This document shows, one piece after another, positions 53,253 to 62,565 of a stretch of 64,000 nt of DNA (within the stretch, counting starts at the first letter, position 1; every line of letters begins with the position of its first letter). The translations under genes were made by a program, and so were the position numbers. Below the pieces are notes generated by a model that worked only from the letters and a program-made list of their open reading frames with translations, was not told the origin of the DNA and did no database searches. Origin of the DNA: Raineyella sp. W15-4 (GTDB lineage Bacteria > Actinomycetota > Actinomycetes > Propionibacteriales > Propionibacteriaceae); NCBI RefSeq assembly GCF_033170155.1, contig NZ_CP137079.1, positions 3,898,934-3,962,933 on the forward strand, given 5' to 3'.

Positions 53253-54548
53253 ATGTCGCGGGACGATCCTCTGCCGCGGGACGAGCGGCTCCGGCCCGCT
53301 CCGCCGCGTCCCGAGTGGAGCCGGCCGGTCGCTGCCGCCTGGATCGGCAGCCGTACACTGCTGCTCGGCACGCTGCTGGTGACGGCCGCGGTCCACGGCT
53401 GGAGCACGGTCGGGGTGCTCGGTAACTGGGACGTCGCGCACTTCGCGCGGATCGCCCGCCAGGGCTATGCGCCTGACCATCGGGAGATGGCGTTCTTCCC
53501 CGGCCTGCCGTTGCTGATGCGGCTCGGGTCGTCGATCGGGCTGCCCCCCGAGATCACCGGGATGCTGCTCTCCCTGATCGGCTCCGCGCTGGCCGCGGCC
53601 GCGCTGCGGCGGCTCGCCGGGCCGGAGGGAACCACCGACCGGCGCGCCGGAACCTGGTCCGCGGGGAGATGGTCGGCGGGGACGTGGTCCGCGGTCGCCT
53701 GGCTGATCGCCCCGACCGCCGTGTTCACTGTCGTCGGCTACACCGAGGCGCTGTTCTGCGCCGCCGCGTTCTGGGCCTGGGAGCGCGCCCGCGCCGACCG
53801 GTGGGCGACCGCGGCTCTGCTCGCCGCCTTCGCCGCCACCCTGCGGGTCTCCGGGCTGTTCCTGATCGGCGCCCTGGCGGTGCTGGCGCTGACCTGGCCG
53901 GCCGCACGGGGGCAGGATCTGGGCCGGCGGATGCGCGCCGCGGCCGGCCGGGCGGTCTGGCTGCTCGTCCCGTTGGCGGTGCTGGCGGCGTACGTGGTCT
54001 ACCTGTGGGCTGTCACCGGGTCGTGGACCGCCTGGTTCGCGGCGCAGCAGGCGGGGTGGCAACGGACGTTCACCTGGCCCTGGGACTCGGTCCGGGCCAC
54101 TCTGACCGCCGTACGCCCCGGTGGCTATGCGGACGCGAACGGCTGGGGCTGGATGTTCCGTTACGAACTGGTGTCCTTCACGGTCGGTCTGCTCACCACC
54201 GGCTGGATGCTGCGCCGCCGCCGCTGGGCCGAGGCCGCCTGGGTCGGTGTGCAGCTGCTCGCCTTCTCGTTCTCGCCGTGGCTGATGTCGGTGAACCGGG
54301 CGGTGCTGCTGTGGTTCCCCACCTGGGCGATCGTGGGGGAGCTCGCGGCACGAGCGACCGGGACCGGGGGAACAGGGGCCGTGGCGACTGAGGCGGGGAC
54401 GGCGACCGGGGCCGGGGGGACGGCGACCGCGGCGACCGGGACCCGCCGCCGCGCCGGATGGCTCCTCGTCGGTCTCGCCGCGACGGTGTCGGTGGGGCTG
54501 ATGGTGTGGTGGGCCTGGATGTTCGCCACCGGACAGTGGGCCAGTTGA
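53253..54548 (+). CDS. PIG-V-like membrane mannosyltransferase homologue
   Basis: From ATG 53253 the product has 431 residues and about 9-10 hydrophobic segments. NWDVAHFARIARQGYAPDHR, then EMAFFPGLPLLMRLGSS, is the luminal/extracytoplasmic loop typical of PIG-V (GT-C type) glycosyltransferases, and TAVFTVVGYTEALFCAAAFW is the next conserved part. PIG-V relatives use polyprenyl-phosphate mannose. Actinobacterial members are likely to glycosylate lipids or cell-wall polymers. The sequence has odd internal repeats (GTWSAGRWSAGTWSA; a run of Thr/Gly/Ala near residue 370-395). The start could be upstream, overlapping the PBP end. Confidence 0.8.
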   Translation: MSRDDPLPRDERLRPAPPRPEWSRPVAAAWIGSRTLLLGTLLVTAAVHGWSTVGVLGNWDVAHFARIARQGYAPDHREMAFFPGLPLLMRLGSSIGLPPEITGMLLSLIGSALAAAALRRLAGPEGTTDRRAGTWSAGRWSAGTWSAVAWLIAPTAVFTVVGYTEALFCAAAFWAWERARADRWATAALLAAFAATLRVSGLFLIGALAVLALTWPAARGQDLGRRMRAAAGRAVWLLVPLAVLAAYVVYLWAVTGSWTAWFAAQQAGWQRTFTWPWDSVRATLTAVRPGGYADANGWGWMFRYELVSFTVGLLTTGWMLRRRRWAEAAWVGVQLLAFSFSPWLMSVNRAVLLWFPTWAIVGELAARATGTGGTGAVATEAGTATGAGGTATAATGTRRRAGWLLVGLAATVSVGLMVWWAWMFATGQWAS

Positions 54549-54652
54549 TCCGGTGGGCCTCGGGTCGCTGGCCCGGAAGGGGCGTTCGGGAAAGGGCTAT
54601 CGGGTTTCCCTATCGATATCCACGGACCAAGCTCAGCGGTGCCTCGTCGCCC

Positions 54653-55285
54653 TCAGCGGGCCACTGCCGCCCGGGCCTTGCGCAGCATGTCGGGCTGGAT
54701 GTCCTCGGGGGCGTACGTTGCCAGCAACGCTGCCGCCTTGTCCGGCGGCAGGGACGGCCGGAAGGCCTCGCCGATGGTCAGCCCATGCGCGGGCCGGTGC
54801 ACCACCTCCACCGGTAGGCCGGCGCGGACGGTCCCCGGCCGGATCACCTCGGCCAGTCCGCCGGGACGACCGAGGTCGGCGAATCGACGTACCCAGGACT
54901 CCTCCTGCACCCACCGCTGGAACGTCGAGCAGGGCACCCGCGGCTCGGTGAAGGAGATCTCGACGTCGCCGACCCGCCATCGTTCGCCGAGCAGCACCTC
55001 GCTCATCGACACCCCGGAGACGCGGAAGTTCTCGCCCAGCCAGCCGACCGGCGGCGTACGTGACAGTTCGGTCTCGATCACTGCGGCGTCCTCGTCGGAG
55101 ACCACGTACACCGCGCGGAACCGCCCGCCGTGGTGCGTGGTGTCGCAGATCTCGTCACCGGCCAGTTGCCGCGGGCCGACCTGCACCGGACCGTCGACCG
55201 GGCGCTTGTCGATCCCGGTGCGGCCCACTCGTCCGGCGTCGGGCAGGACCTGATGGACGACGCAGACGTGTTCGAGGCGGATCAT
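54653..55285 (-). CDS. MOSC-domain protein (YiiM-like)
   Basis: ATG 55285 gives 210 residues. A MOSC core is visible: ARQL-like VGPRQLAGDEICDTTHHGGR, FRAVYVVSDEDAAVIE, PPVGWLGENFRVSGVSMSEV and the conserved cysteine in EPRVPCSTFQRWVQEESWVR. MOSC proteins handle sulfur or molybdenum cofactors; YiiM-type proteins reduce N-hydroxylated compounds. Its own redox partner is not nearby. It is divergent from the glycine-cleavage unit and the spacer holds short repeats. Confidence 0.9.
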   Translation of the reverse strand: MIRLEHVCVVHQVLPDAGRVGRTGIDKRPVDGPVQVGPRQLAGDEICDTTHHGGRFRAVYVVSDEDAAVIETELSRTPPVGWLGENFRVSGVSMSEVLLGERWRVGDVEISFTEPRVPCSTFQRWVQEESWVRRFADLGRPGGLAEVIRPGTVRAGLPVEVVHRPAHGLTIGEAFRPSLPPDKAAALLATYAPEDIQPDMLRKARAAVAR

Positions 55286-55305
55286 GCGGCCATGATAGGG
55301 ATCGG

Positions 55306-55364
55306 CCGAGGTCCCAATACCTGACCCGAGGCCCCAATATCCGACCGTAAACCTGGTACCTGAC
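55306..55364. repeat. 20-bp tandem repeat, 2-3 degenerate copies
   Basis: CCGAGGTCCCAATACCTGAC (55306-55325) is followed by a copy with three changes (55326-55345) and a weaker third one ending ACCTGAC. It lies in the divergent spacer between the MOSC gene and the riboswitch and may overlap the promoters. Confidence 0.6.
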
Positions 55365-55460
55365 CGTAACCGGGTCGCCGCCCGCGGAGCTTGCCGACGG
55401 CCCGGCCGGCGAGTAGTTTGCGGGGAAAAGTCGCCAAGGAGGCGACGCCTATCGAGTCGT

Positions 55461-55645
55461 GGCGGGAGAGTTCTGGGCACGTCAGTGCGCAGGCGCCGTA
55501 GGAGCAACACCTCTCCGGGAATCTCTCAGGCACCCGTACCGCCACGGCAAGGCAACTCTGGAAAGCAGTCCGGTCCGCCGGGCTCACCGACGGTGCAAGC
55601 CGGCCCCCGGCCGGTGGAAACTCTCAGGTCCCACCACAGAGCGGG
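55461..55645 (+). promoter_or_regulatory. Tandem glycine riboswitch
   Basis: Two aptamer-like blocks precede gcvP. The first spans about 55461-55565 and contains GGCGGGAGAG, GCGCCGTAGGAGCAA and AATCTCTCAGGCACCCGTAC. The second spans about 55566-55645 and contains CGACGGTGCAAGCCGGC and GGAAACTCTCAGGTCCC. GCCGxAGGAGCAA followed by CTCTCAGGCAxxxGxACC is the hallmark of glycine aptamers, and the paired arrangement is common upstream of glycine-cleavage genes. Glycine binding would switch on gcvP-T-H expression. The gcvP ribosome binding site follows within 15 bp of the second aptamer, so control may be at translation. Confidence 0.92.
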
Positions 55646-55659
55646 GAGGAACCCAGCCG

Positions 55660-58635
55660 ATGCCGGCGCCGCCGGCCTGTCTTGCGGAGTTCCTCATGAC
55701 CCACCACCCGTCAGCGGCCTTCGTCGACCGGCACATCGGTGCCCGCCGTGACGAGGACGTCGCACTGATGCTGACCGTCGTCGGAGCCGCCAGTGCCGAG
55801 GTGCTGGCCGCGACCGCCGTCCCCGACGCCATCCAGCAGGACACACCGCTCGACCTCGGCCCGGCGCTGACCGAGTCCGAGGTCCTCGACGCGCTGCGCC
55901 GCCTCGCGGCCCGGAACACGCCCCGGGTGCAGATGATCGGGCAGGGCTACTACGACACCATCACCCCGGCGGTGATCCGGCGCAACGTCGTCGAGGACCC
56001 GGGGTGGTACACCGCCTACACGCCCTACCAGCCGGAGATCTCCCAGGGCCGGCTGGAGGCGCTGCTGACCTTCCAGACCATGGTCGAGGACCTCACCGGG
56101 CTCGAGATCGCCAACGCCTCCCTCCTGGACGAGGCCACCGCGGTCGTCGAGGCGGTGTTGCTGATGCGTCGGGCGAACAAGGACAAGCGGGCGGCCGGCG
56201 GGCGTACGGTCCTGGACGCCGACCTGTTCCCCCAGTCGATCGCGGTCGTCCGCGGTCGCGCTCATGCGCTCGGCTTCGAGGTTGAGGTCGCGGACCTGAC
56301 TCGGGGCCTGCCGGCGGGCCCGATCAACGGGGTGGTGCTCCAGCAGCCCGGCGCCTCGGGGCGGGTCGGCGACGCCACCGCCCTGATCGCCGCCGCGAAG
56401 GAGCGCGGGGCGATGGTCACCGTCGCCGCGGACCTGCTGGCGCTCACCCTGATCACCCCTCCCGGAGAGCAAGGTGCGGACGTCGCGGTCGGCAGCGCCC
56501 AGCGGTTCGGCGTCCCGCTCTTCTACGGCGGCCCGCACGCAGCGTTCATGGCGGTCCGCAAGGGCCTGGAGCGCCAGCTCCCGGGCCGGCTCGTGGGGGT
56601 GTCCACCGACGACGCCGGGCGTCCCGCCTATCGCCTGGCGCTCCAGACCCGCGAGCAGCACATCCGCCGGGAGAAGGCGACCTCGAACATCTGCACGGCC
56701 CAGGCCCTGCTCGCCGTGGTCGCGGCCATGTACGCGATCCACCACGGTCCCGAGGGGCTGCGGGCCATCGCCGAGCGCACTCACGGCCACGCCCGCACCC
56801 TCGCCGCGGCCCTCGCGTCCGCCGGCGTCGAGGTCGCGCACCGCAGCTTCTTCGACACGGTGACGGCCCGGGTGCCCGGCCGGGCCGCCGCGCTGGTCAC
56901 CGCCGCAGAGGCCGAGGGCATCAACCTGCGGCTCATCGACCCCGACACCGTGGGCATCTCCTGCGACGAGACGACGACGGACGCCATCGTGGTGACCGTC
57001 GCCGAGGTCTTCGGGGCCCGGCCGTCGGGCCGGGGCGGGGACGGAGCCGGCCGGGATGCCGGCTCGGGTGTGGGCCCGGCCGTCGGCTCGGATGCGGTCG
57101 GCGCGGAGGCCCGTTCGGATGTCGCGGACTTCGCGCTGGACCCGGCGGTGCATCGTACGAGCCCCTACCTGCAGCACCCCGTCTTCCACAGCTACCGCTC
57201 GGAAACCCAGCTGATGCGCTACCTGCGCCGGCTTGCCGACCGTGACCTGGCCCTGGACCGGACGATGATCCCGCTGGGGTCGTGCACCATGAAGCTCAAC
57301 GCCGCCGTCGAGATGGAGCCGATCACCTGGCCCGGGTTCGCCGGCATCCACCCGTACGCCCCGGACTCCCAGACCGAGGGCTGGCGCGCGCTGATCGCCG
57401 ACCTCGAGCAGGGTCTCGCCGCGATCAGCGGCTATGACCGGGTCTCCCTCCAGCCGAACGCCGGGTCGCAGGGCGAGCTCGCCGGCCTGCTGACGATCCG
57501 CGGCTACCACGCCGCCCGCGGTGAGGGCGGGCGTGACATCTGTCTCATCCCCGCCTCCGCGCACGGCACGAACGCCGCCTCCGCCGCGCTCTCCGGGATG
57601 AAGGTCGTTGTCGTCGCCACTGCTGCGGACGGCGCGATCGACCGGGCCGACCTCGAGGCGAAGATCGCGGCCCACCGGGAGCGGCTCGCCGCGATCATGA
57701 TCACCTACCCGTCGACGTACGGGGTGTACGACGCGAACGTCCGCGAGGTGTGCGACCTCGTCCACGCCGCGGGTGGCCAGGTCTACCTCGACGGGGCGAA
57801 CCTGAACGCGCTCGTCGGCCTCGCCCGCCCCGGAAGGTTCGGCGGCGACGTCTCCCACCTGAACCTGCACAAGACGTTCTGCATCCCGCACGGTGGCGGC
57901 GGCCCCGGCGTCGGCCCGATCGCCGTCCGCGCCCATCTCGCCCCGTTCCTGCCCGCGGACGCCGCGCACTTCTCCGGCGAGGACCTCGGACACGGGCTGC
58001 CGGTGTCAGCGTCGCGGTACGGCTCGGCCGGGGTGCTGCCGATCTCCTGGGCCTACCTCAACCTGATGGGAGGCGACGGCCTGACTGCGGCGACCCGCTC
58101 GGCGCTGCTCGCGGCGAACTACCTCGCCAAGCGGCTGGACCCGTACTTCCCCGTCCTCTACACCGGCGAGGGCGGCTTCGTCGCGCACGAGTGCATCCTC
58201 GACCTGCGCGAGCTCACCGCCCGGACCCACGTCACCGCCGAGGACGTCGCGAAGCGCCTGATCGACTTCGGCTTCCACGCGCCGACCCTCGCCTTCCCGG
58301 TGCCGGGGACGCTGATGGTCGAACCGACCGAATCGGAGGACCTCGGCGAGCTGGACCGCTTCGTCGACGCGATGATCGCCATCCGCGCCGAGATCGATCA
58401 GGTCGCCGCCGGCGACTTCCCCCTCGCCGACTCGCCGCTGCGGCACGCCCCGCACACCGCGGCCGCGGTGATCGATTCGGAATGGGACCGGCCCTACAGC
58501 CGCGAACAGGCCGCCTTCCCCGGCCGGACCTCACGCCAGGACAAGTACTTCCCGCCGGTCGGGCGGATCGACCAGGCGTACGGCGATCGCCACCTGGTCT
58601 GCACCTGCCCACCCGTCGAAGCCTTCCAGGACTGA
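55660..58635 (+). CDS. gcvP: Glycine dehydrogenase (decarboxylating), P protein
   Basis: From ATG 55660, 10 bp after GGAGG, the protein has 991 residues, the full single-chain length. The N-terminal half starts [18 protein letters not shown] and has [20 protein letters not shown] and [20 protein letters not shown]. The C-terminal half has [20 protein letters not shown] and PLP lysine K738 in [18 protein letters not shown] Gly/Ala-rich insert near residue 450-490 ([18 protein letters not shown]) looks disordered. It decarboxylates glycine and passes the aminomethyl group to GcvH. ATG 55696 is an alternative start, fitting the conserved HPSAAF beginning. Confidence 0.96.
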   Translation: MPAPPACLAEFLMTHHPSAAFVDRHIGARRDEDVALMLTVVGAASAEVLAATAVPDAIQQDTPLDLGPALTESEVLDALRRLAARNTPRVQMIGQGYYDTITPAVIRRNVVEDPGWYTAYTPYQPEISQGRLEALLTFQTMVEDLTGLEIANASLLDEATAVVEAVLLMRRANKDKRAAGGRTVLDADLFPQSIAVVRGRAHALGFEVEVADLTRGLPAGPINGVVLQQPGASGRVGDATALIAAAKERGAMVTVAADLLALTLITPPGEQGADVAVGSAQRFGVPLFYGGPHAAFMAVRKGLERQLPGRLVGVSTDDAGRPAYRLALQTREQHIRREKATSNICTAQALLAVVAAMYAIHHGPEGLRAIAERTHGHARTLAAALASAGVEVAHRSFFDTVTARVPGRAAALVTAAEAEGINLRLIDPDTVGISCDETTTDAIVVTVAEVFGARPSGRGGDGAGRDAGSGVGPAVGSDAVGAEARSDVADFALDPAVHRTSPYLQHPVFHSYRSETQLMRYLRRLADRDLALDRTMIPLGSCTMKLNAAVEMEPITWPGFAGIHPYAPDSQTEGWRALIADLEQGLAAISGYDRVSLQPNAGSQGELAGLLTIRGYHAARGEGGRDICLIPASAHGTNAASAALSGMKVVVVATAADGAIDRADLEAKIAAHRERLAAIMITYPSTYGVYDANVREVCDLVHAAGGQVYLDGANLNALVGLARPGRFGGDVSHLNLHKTFCIPHGGGGPGVGPIAVRAHLAPFLPADAAHFSGEDLGHGLPVSASRYGSAGVLPISWAYLNLMGGDGLTAATRSALLAANYLAKRLDPYFPVLYTGEGGFVAHECILDLRELTARTHVTAEDVAKRLIDFGFHAPTLAFPVPGTLMVEPTESEDLGELDRFVDAMIAIRAEIDQVAAGDFPLADSPLRHAPHTAAAVIDSEWDRPYSREQAAFPGRTSRQDKYFPPVGRIDQAYGDRHLVCTCPPVEAFQD

Positions 58636-58663
58636 CGACCCCGCCCCGACAAAGGACCACACC

Positions 58664-59887
58664 ATGTCGCAGGACATCCCCGAGACCACGTCACCCGGCG
58701 GCACCGAGAGCACGTCGCAGGACATCCCTGAGACCACGTCACCCCGGCTCACCGCCCTGCACGCCGTACACGAGAGTCTGGGCGCCCACTTCACCGACTT
58801 CGGCGGCTGGCAGATGCCGCTGAAGTACGGCTCCGAGCTCGCCGAACACCGTGCCGTGCGCGAGGCCGCCGGGCTCTTCGACCTCTCCCACATGGGGGAG
58901 GTCCGGGTGTCCGGCGCGGTCGCCGGTGCCTTCCTCGACTTCGCCCTGGTCGGCCGGCTGTCGGCCGTCGCCGTCGGCAGGGCGAAGTACTCGCTGCTCT
59001 GCGCCGAGGACGGCGGCATCATCGACGACCTCATCGTCTATCGGCTCGCCGAGGACGACTACCTCGTGGTGCCCAACGCGGGCAACACCGCGACTGTCGT
59101 CGCCGCGCTCGACGAGCGGGCGGGCGCCTTCATTGCGCTCGGCGAGCGTTCGGGCCGCGCTGACGTCACCGTGCACGACGCCTCCGCCGAGACCTCCCTG
59201 ATCGCCGTCCAGGGCCCGCGCGCCGAGGAGATCCTGCTCAGGATGTTGTCCGCCGAGGACGGCGCCCGGGCCGGCGGGCTGAGGTACTACTCCTGCGTAC
59301 CGGCCACCGTCGCCGGCCGCGCCGCCCTGGTGGCAAGGACCGGGTACACCGGTGAGGACGGATTCGAGCTCTTCGTCGACAACGCGTCCGCGCCCGCGGT
59401 GTGGTCGGCCCTTGCGGAGGCGGGCGAGGGGACCGGACTCCTGCCCTGCGGCCTCGCCTGCCGGGACTCGCTGCGGCTCGAGGCGGGCATGCCGCTCTAC
59501 GGCAACGAGCTCTCCCGGGAGATCTCGCCGTACGAGGCGGGCCTCGGCGGCGTCGTTGCCCTCGCGAAGGAGGGCGACTTCGTCGGCCGCGCGGCCCTGC
59601 AACAGCAGAAGGACGACGGGGTGGGCACCACCAGTGGACGACGACTGGTGGGCCTGCAGGGCCTCAGCCGCCGGGCGGCCCGCTCGCACTACGCCGTGCT
59701 CCGGGACGGCCGCCCGGTCGGCGAGGTGACCTCGGGCCAGCCCAGTCCGACCCTCGGCCACCCGGTCGCCCTGGCGTACGTCCCGGTCGAGCTCAGCGCG
59801 CCCGGCACTCAACTGGACGTCGACCTGCGCGGCCGACCCGAGTCCTTCGAGGTCGTCGCACTGCCGTTCTACCGACGGCAGAAGTAG
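58664..59887 (+). CDS. gcvT: Aminomethyltransferase, T protein
   Basis: The 407-residue protein contains TALHAVHESLGAHFTDFGGW, QMPLKYGSELAEHRAVREAA, GLFDLSHMGEVRVSG, the folate/catalytic aspartate region VPNAGNTATVVAALDERA, and YTGEDGFELFVDN with GLACRDSLRLEAGMPLYGNE. It releases ammonia and gives methylene-THF from the aminomethyl-H protein. An unusual N-terminal extension of about 29 residues consists of a duplicated unit (SQDIPETTSP) encoded by a 45-bp-period repeat. It follows gcvP by 28 bp. Confidence 0.96.
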   Translation: MSQDIPETTSPGGTESTSQDIPETTSPRLTALHAVHESLGAHFTDFGGWQMPLKYGSELAEHRAVREAAGLFDLSHMGEVRVSGAVAGAFLDFALVGRLSAVAVGRAKYSLLCAEDGGIIDDLIVYRLAEDDYLVVPNAGNTATVVAALDERAGAFIALGERSGRADVTVHDASAETSLIAVQGPRAEEILLRMLSAEDGARAGGLRYYSCVPATVAGRAALVARTGYTGEDGFELFVDNASAPAVWSALAEAGEGTGLLPCGLACRDSLRLEAGMPLYGNELSREISPYEAGLGGVVALAKEGDFVGRAALQQQKDDGVGTTSGRRLVGLQGLSRRAARSHYAVLRDGRPVGEVTSGQPSPTLGHPVALAYVPVELSAPGTQLDVDLRGRPESFEVVALPFYRRQK

Positions 59888-59921
59888 GCCGGACCGGCAG
59901 CACCGGGCCACCTCCACCGGG

Positions 59922-59972
59922 GCGCAGATTCATCGGCACAGATTCATCGGCACAGATTCATCAGCACAGATC
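59922..59972. repeat. 14-bp tandem repeat (GCACAGATTCATCG), about 3.6 copies
   Basis: Copies at 59922-59935, 59936-59949 and 59950-59963, each with at most one change, are followed by a partial copy to 59972. It lies between gcvT and gcvH, 45 bp before the gcvH start. Confidence 0.93.
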
Positions 59973-60016
59973 CACACGACATCGCCAGCGATCCATTAGC
60001 ACACAGGAGCATCCAG

Positions 60017-60400
60017 ATGAGCACAGTCAAGGCCGGCCTCCGCTACTCCGAGGACCACGAGTGGCTCGACACCGCGGAGACGCCCGCCAAGGTGGGCGTC
60101 TCCGCGATCGCCGTCGAGGCCCTCGGCGACGTCGTCCACCTCGAACTGCCCGAGCCGGGCACCGAACTCGCCGCCGGCGACGTCTGCGGCGAGATCGAGT
60201 CGACCAAGAGCGTCGCCGACCTGTACGCGCCGGCCGCCGGCACCGTCGTCGAGGTGAACCAGGCGGTGCTCGACGATCCCGCACTGCTCAACGAGGACCC
60301 GTACGGCGCCGGTTGGCTGTTCACCGTCGAGGTCTCCGCCGAGGGCGCGCTGCTCTCGGCCGAGGAGTACGCGGCACGCAACGGAGGCGAGCTCGCCTGA
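60017..60400 (+). CDS. gcvH: Glycine cleavage system H protein
   Basis: The 127-residue protein carries the lipoyl-bearing lysine K64 in GEIESTKSVADLYAPAAG. It also shows LRYSEDHEWLDTAETPAKVG at the N terminus and GWLFTVEVSAEGALLSAEEY at the C terminus, the normal length and layout. It shuttles the aminomethyl group from GcvP to GcvT on lipoate. It is third in the riboswitch-controlled gcvP-T-H operon; the 129-bp gap after gcvT contains a 14-bp tandem repeat. An AGGAG site precedes the ATG. Confidence 0.97.
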   Translation: MSTVKAGLRYSEDHEWLDTAETPAKVGVSAIAVEALGDVVHLELPEPGTELAAGDVCGEIESTKSVADLYAPAAGTVVEVNQAVLDDPALLNEDPYGAGWLFTVEVSAEGALLSAEEYAARNGGELA

Positions 60401-60521
60401 GAGGACCCCGCCGACCCCGCCCGGGGCAGACAGACCCGTACGGCTCGCTCGCCTCGGTACCCTCGACAGGAGCCGAGCGGGCGTGCGCCGGCGACGGCCC
60501 GACGACGAGGGAGGTGCGGGG

Positions 60522-61958
60522 GTGCGCCAGCAGGCCTCGATCATGCACCTCGACCTCGACGCCTTCTTCGCCTCGGTCGAGCAGCGTGACAAGCCGTCCC
60601 TGCGGGGCAAGCCGGTCGTGGTCGGCGGGCTCGGCCAGCGCGGCGTGGTCTCCACCGCCTCGTACGAGGCGCGGACATACGGGGTGCATTCGGCGATGCC
60701 GATGCACGAGGCGCGGCGGCTCTGTCCGAACGCCGCGTTCCTCGCCGGCCGGTTCGGTGCCTACCGGGCGGCGAGCCGGATCGTGATGGGGATCCTGGAG
60801 GATCTCTCCCCGCTGGTCGAGCCGCTGTCGCTGGACGAGGCATTCGTCGACCTCGCCGCCGCCCGCGAGCCACTCGCGCTCACCGACGAGGGGGTGATGG
60901 CGGTGGCCGGCCGGGTCAAGGCCGAGGTCGCTGAACGGACCGGCGGCCTGACCTGCTCGATCGGGCTGGGCACGTCGAAGTTCATCGCGAAGCTGGCCTC
61001 CGAGCTGGACAAGCCCGACGGGATCCACCTGGTCGTCCCGGGCACCGAGGTGGAGACCATCGCGCCGCTGTCGGTGCGGGTGATCCCCGGCGTCGGGCCG
61101 GCGACCTTCGACCGGCTGGCCCGGCTCGGCGTGGCGACCGTCGCGGACCTGCAGTCACGCTCCGAGCACGAGCTGGTCCGTGAACTGGGCCGGGCCTACG
61201 GCACGGCACTGCACGCGCTGGCCTTCGCCCGCGACGACCGGGACGTCTCGCCGGACCGGGACCGCAAGTCGATCTCGGTGGAGGACACCTTCGAGACCGA
61301 CCTGGCCGGGCGGGAGGAAATGATCCCGCGGATCGTCCGCGACGCCCGACTGGTGGCCCAGCGGATGCGGGCGATGGGGGTGTTCGCCCGGACCGTGACG
61401 CTCAAGGTGCGGCTGCACGACTTCACCACCTGGACCCGGTCCCGCACCCTGGAGGGCGCCACCGACAGCGCCGAGGTGGTCGCCGCCGAGGCGACCGACC
61501 TGCTCGGCGGGCTCCGGCTCGACCAGCTCGACCAAGGCGTACGCCTCCTCGGCGTCGGTGTGTCGGGCCTGACCACGGTGGCCCAGGACCGCCTGTTCGA
61601 GGCGCGCGAGGACCACGAGGAGATCGTGCCGGGAGGGGCGTCGGGGTCGGGAGGACCGGGCGCCTCCGAGTCGGACGCCCCTGCGGCGGGGTCACCGGGT
61701 TCTGGCGGACCGGGTGCGGGTTCTGGCGGCGGGCCGGGTTCGGGGCCCGTGGCCGCCGAGGGGACCGCCGCCGAGACGCTCGAAAGGCGCGCACCTCGGT
61801 GGCTGCCCGGGGCAGACGTGGTGCACGACGAGATGGGGCCGGGCTGGATCTGGGGGACCGGGCTGGGCCGGGTGACCGTGCGCTTCGAGACCGCGGAGAC
61901 CGGGCCGGGCCCGGTGCGGACGTACGCGTTGGGCGATCCGGCGCTGCACCTGGCCTGA
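60522..61958 (+). CDS. dinB: DNA polymerase IV (Y family)
   Basis: GTG 60522, after GGGAGG, gives 478 residues. The catalytic motifs are IMHLDLDAFFASVEQRDKP and VEPLSLDEAFVDLAAAREP. The palm and finger parts continue with SIGLGTSKFIAKLASELDKP and VRVIPGVGPATFDRLARLGV, and the little-finger domain with KSISVEDTFETDLAGREEMI. A Gly/Ser/Pro-rich linker (about residues 370-415) and a C-terminal region with DEMGPGWIWGTGLGRVTVRF follow, as in longer actinobacterial DinB homologues. Pol IV bypasses DNA lesions without high fidelity. A GTG at 60483 is another option. Confidence 0.94.
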   Translation: MRQQASIMHLDLDAFFASVEQRDKPSLRGKPVVVGGLGQRGVVSTASYEARTYGVHSAMPMHEARRLCPNAAFLAGRFGAYRAASRIVMGILEDLSPLVEPLSLDEAFVDLAAAREPLALTDEGVMAVAGRVKAEVAERTGGLTCSIGLGTSKFIAKLASELDKPDGIHLVVPGTEVETIAPLSVRVIPGVGPATFDRLARLGVATVADLQSRSEHELVRELGRAYGTALHALAFARDDRDVSPDRDRKSISVEDTFETDLAGREEMIPRIVRDARLVAQRMRAMGVFARTVTLKVRLHDFTTWTRSRTLEGATDSAEVVAAEATDLLGGLRLDQLDQGVRLLGVGVSGLTTVAQDRLFEAREDHEEIVPGGASGSGGPGASESDAPAAGSPGSGGPGAGSGGGPGSGPVAAEGTAAETLERRAPRWLPGADVVHDEMGPGWIWGTGLGRVTVRFETAETGPGPVRTYALGDPALHLA

Positions 61959-62250
61959 CGACGGGCCGGACTCTGACGAATGCTGCTGGTGCATATTTCG
62001 GTGGCTGAGGGCCGGTTGTTCTGGTGTGTGGTGAGCCGGTGGCGTTCCCCGAAACCGGGATCACGGTTCCCGACGATTCTGCGGTTTCCCTGACCTTCCC
62101 CGGGGATATCGACCAAATCCGGTCGGGGATGCTGGCTTGGGTCGCGATTGCTGGGGCATGTCGGTGGTCGAGGGCGGTCGGGGATCGTGAGGGTTGGGAG
62201 CCGGGTCGGGGCGTGCGGGTTCGGATGCGCCTGCAGCCCGCCCGCCTCAG

Positions 62251-62405
62251 CGTTCCCGCGGGAACGTGCCCGACGTGTTCGCGCCGCTTGGTCATCTCCC
62301 ACCCGGTCCGGCGTTCCCGCGGGAACGTGCGTACGCGTTCCCGCCGTCTGGTCACGTCCCACCCGGTCGGGCGCCCGGCCCGTTCCGGGCGTTCCCGCGG
62401 GAACG
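62251..62405. repeat. Three palindromes CGTTCCCGCGGGAACG in a ~70-bp repeated unit
   Basis: The exact 16-bp palindrome occurs at 62251-62266, 62322-62337 and 62390-62405. Between them CGCCG, TGGTCA and TCCCACCCGGTC recur in the same order, so the whole unit of about 70 bp is tandemly repeated. The same core is inside the 30-bp palindrome at 41317-41346. Confidence 0.92.
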
Positions 62406-62437
62406 TCGTGGTGGGCGCGCACGCGCCGACGGGCGTG

Positions 62438-62488
62438 CCGGAAAGTGTCACCGGGGGGTTGAATCGCCCGCTCGAGAACAGACCTGCC
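62438..62488. repeat. Dispersed repeat, copy B
   Basis: The segment 62438-62476 repeats 24430-24468 with a single mismatch. It directly follows the palindromic array. Here it is not inside any recognisable gene. Confidence 0.85.
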
Positions 62489-62565
62489 GTTCGCCCGGGG
62501 GCGGGTGGGGGGATCGGACCAACAGAGAGAGGGGAGAGAGAAGACTCGCCGTTCGCCCGGAGGGC

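Larger units (their letters stand above)
61959..62565. other. Repeat-rich spacer between dinB and RibD-like gene
   Basis: This 600-bp stretch shows no gene I can support. It contains three copies of a palindromic core (62251-62405) and the dispersed element (62438-62488), followed by a GAGA-rich run at 62523-62545. Confidence 0.6.

Noticed and set aside
62251..62405. Spaced palindromic repeats as a CRISPR array
   Set aside because: The spacers are themselves similar to each other, the repeat is a 16-bp palindrome and there are only three copies and no cas genes.
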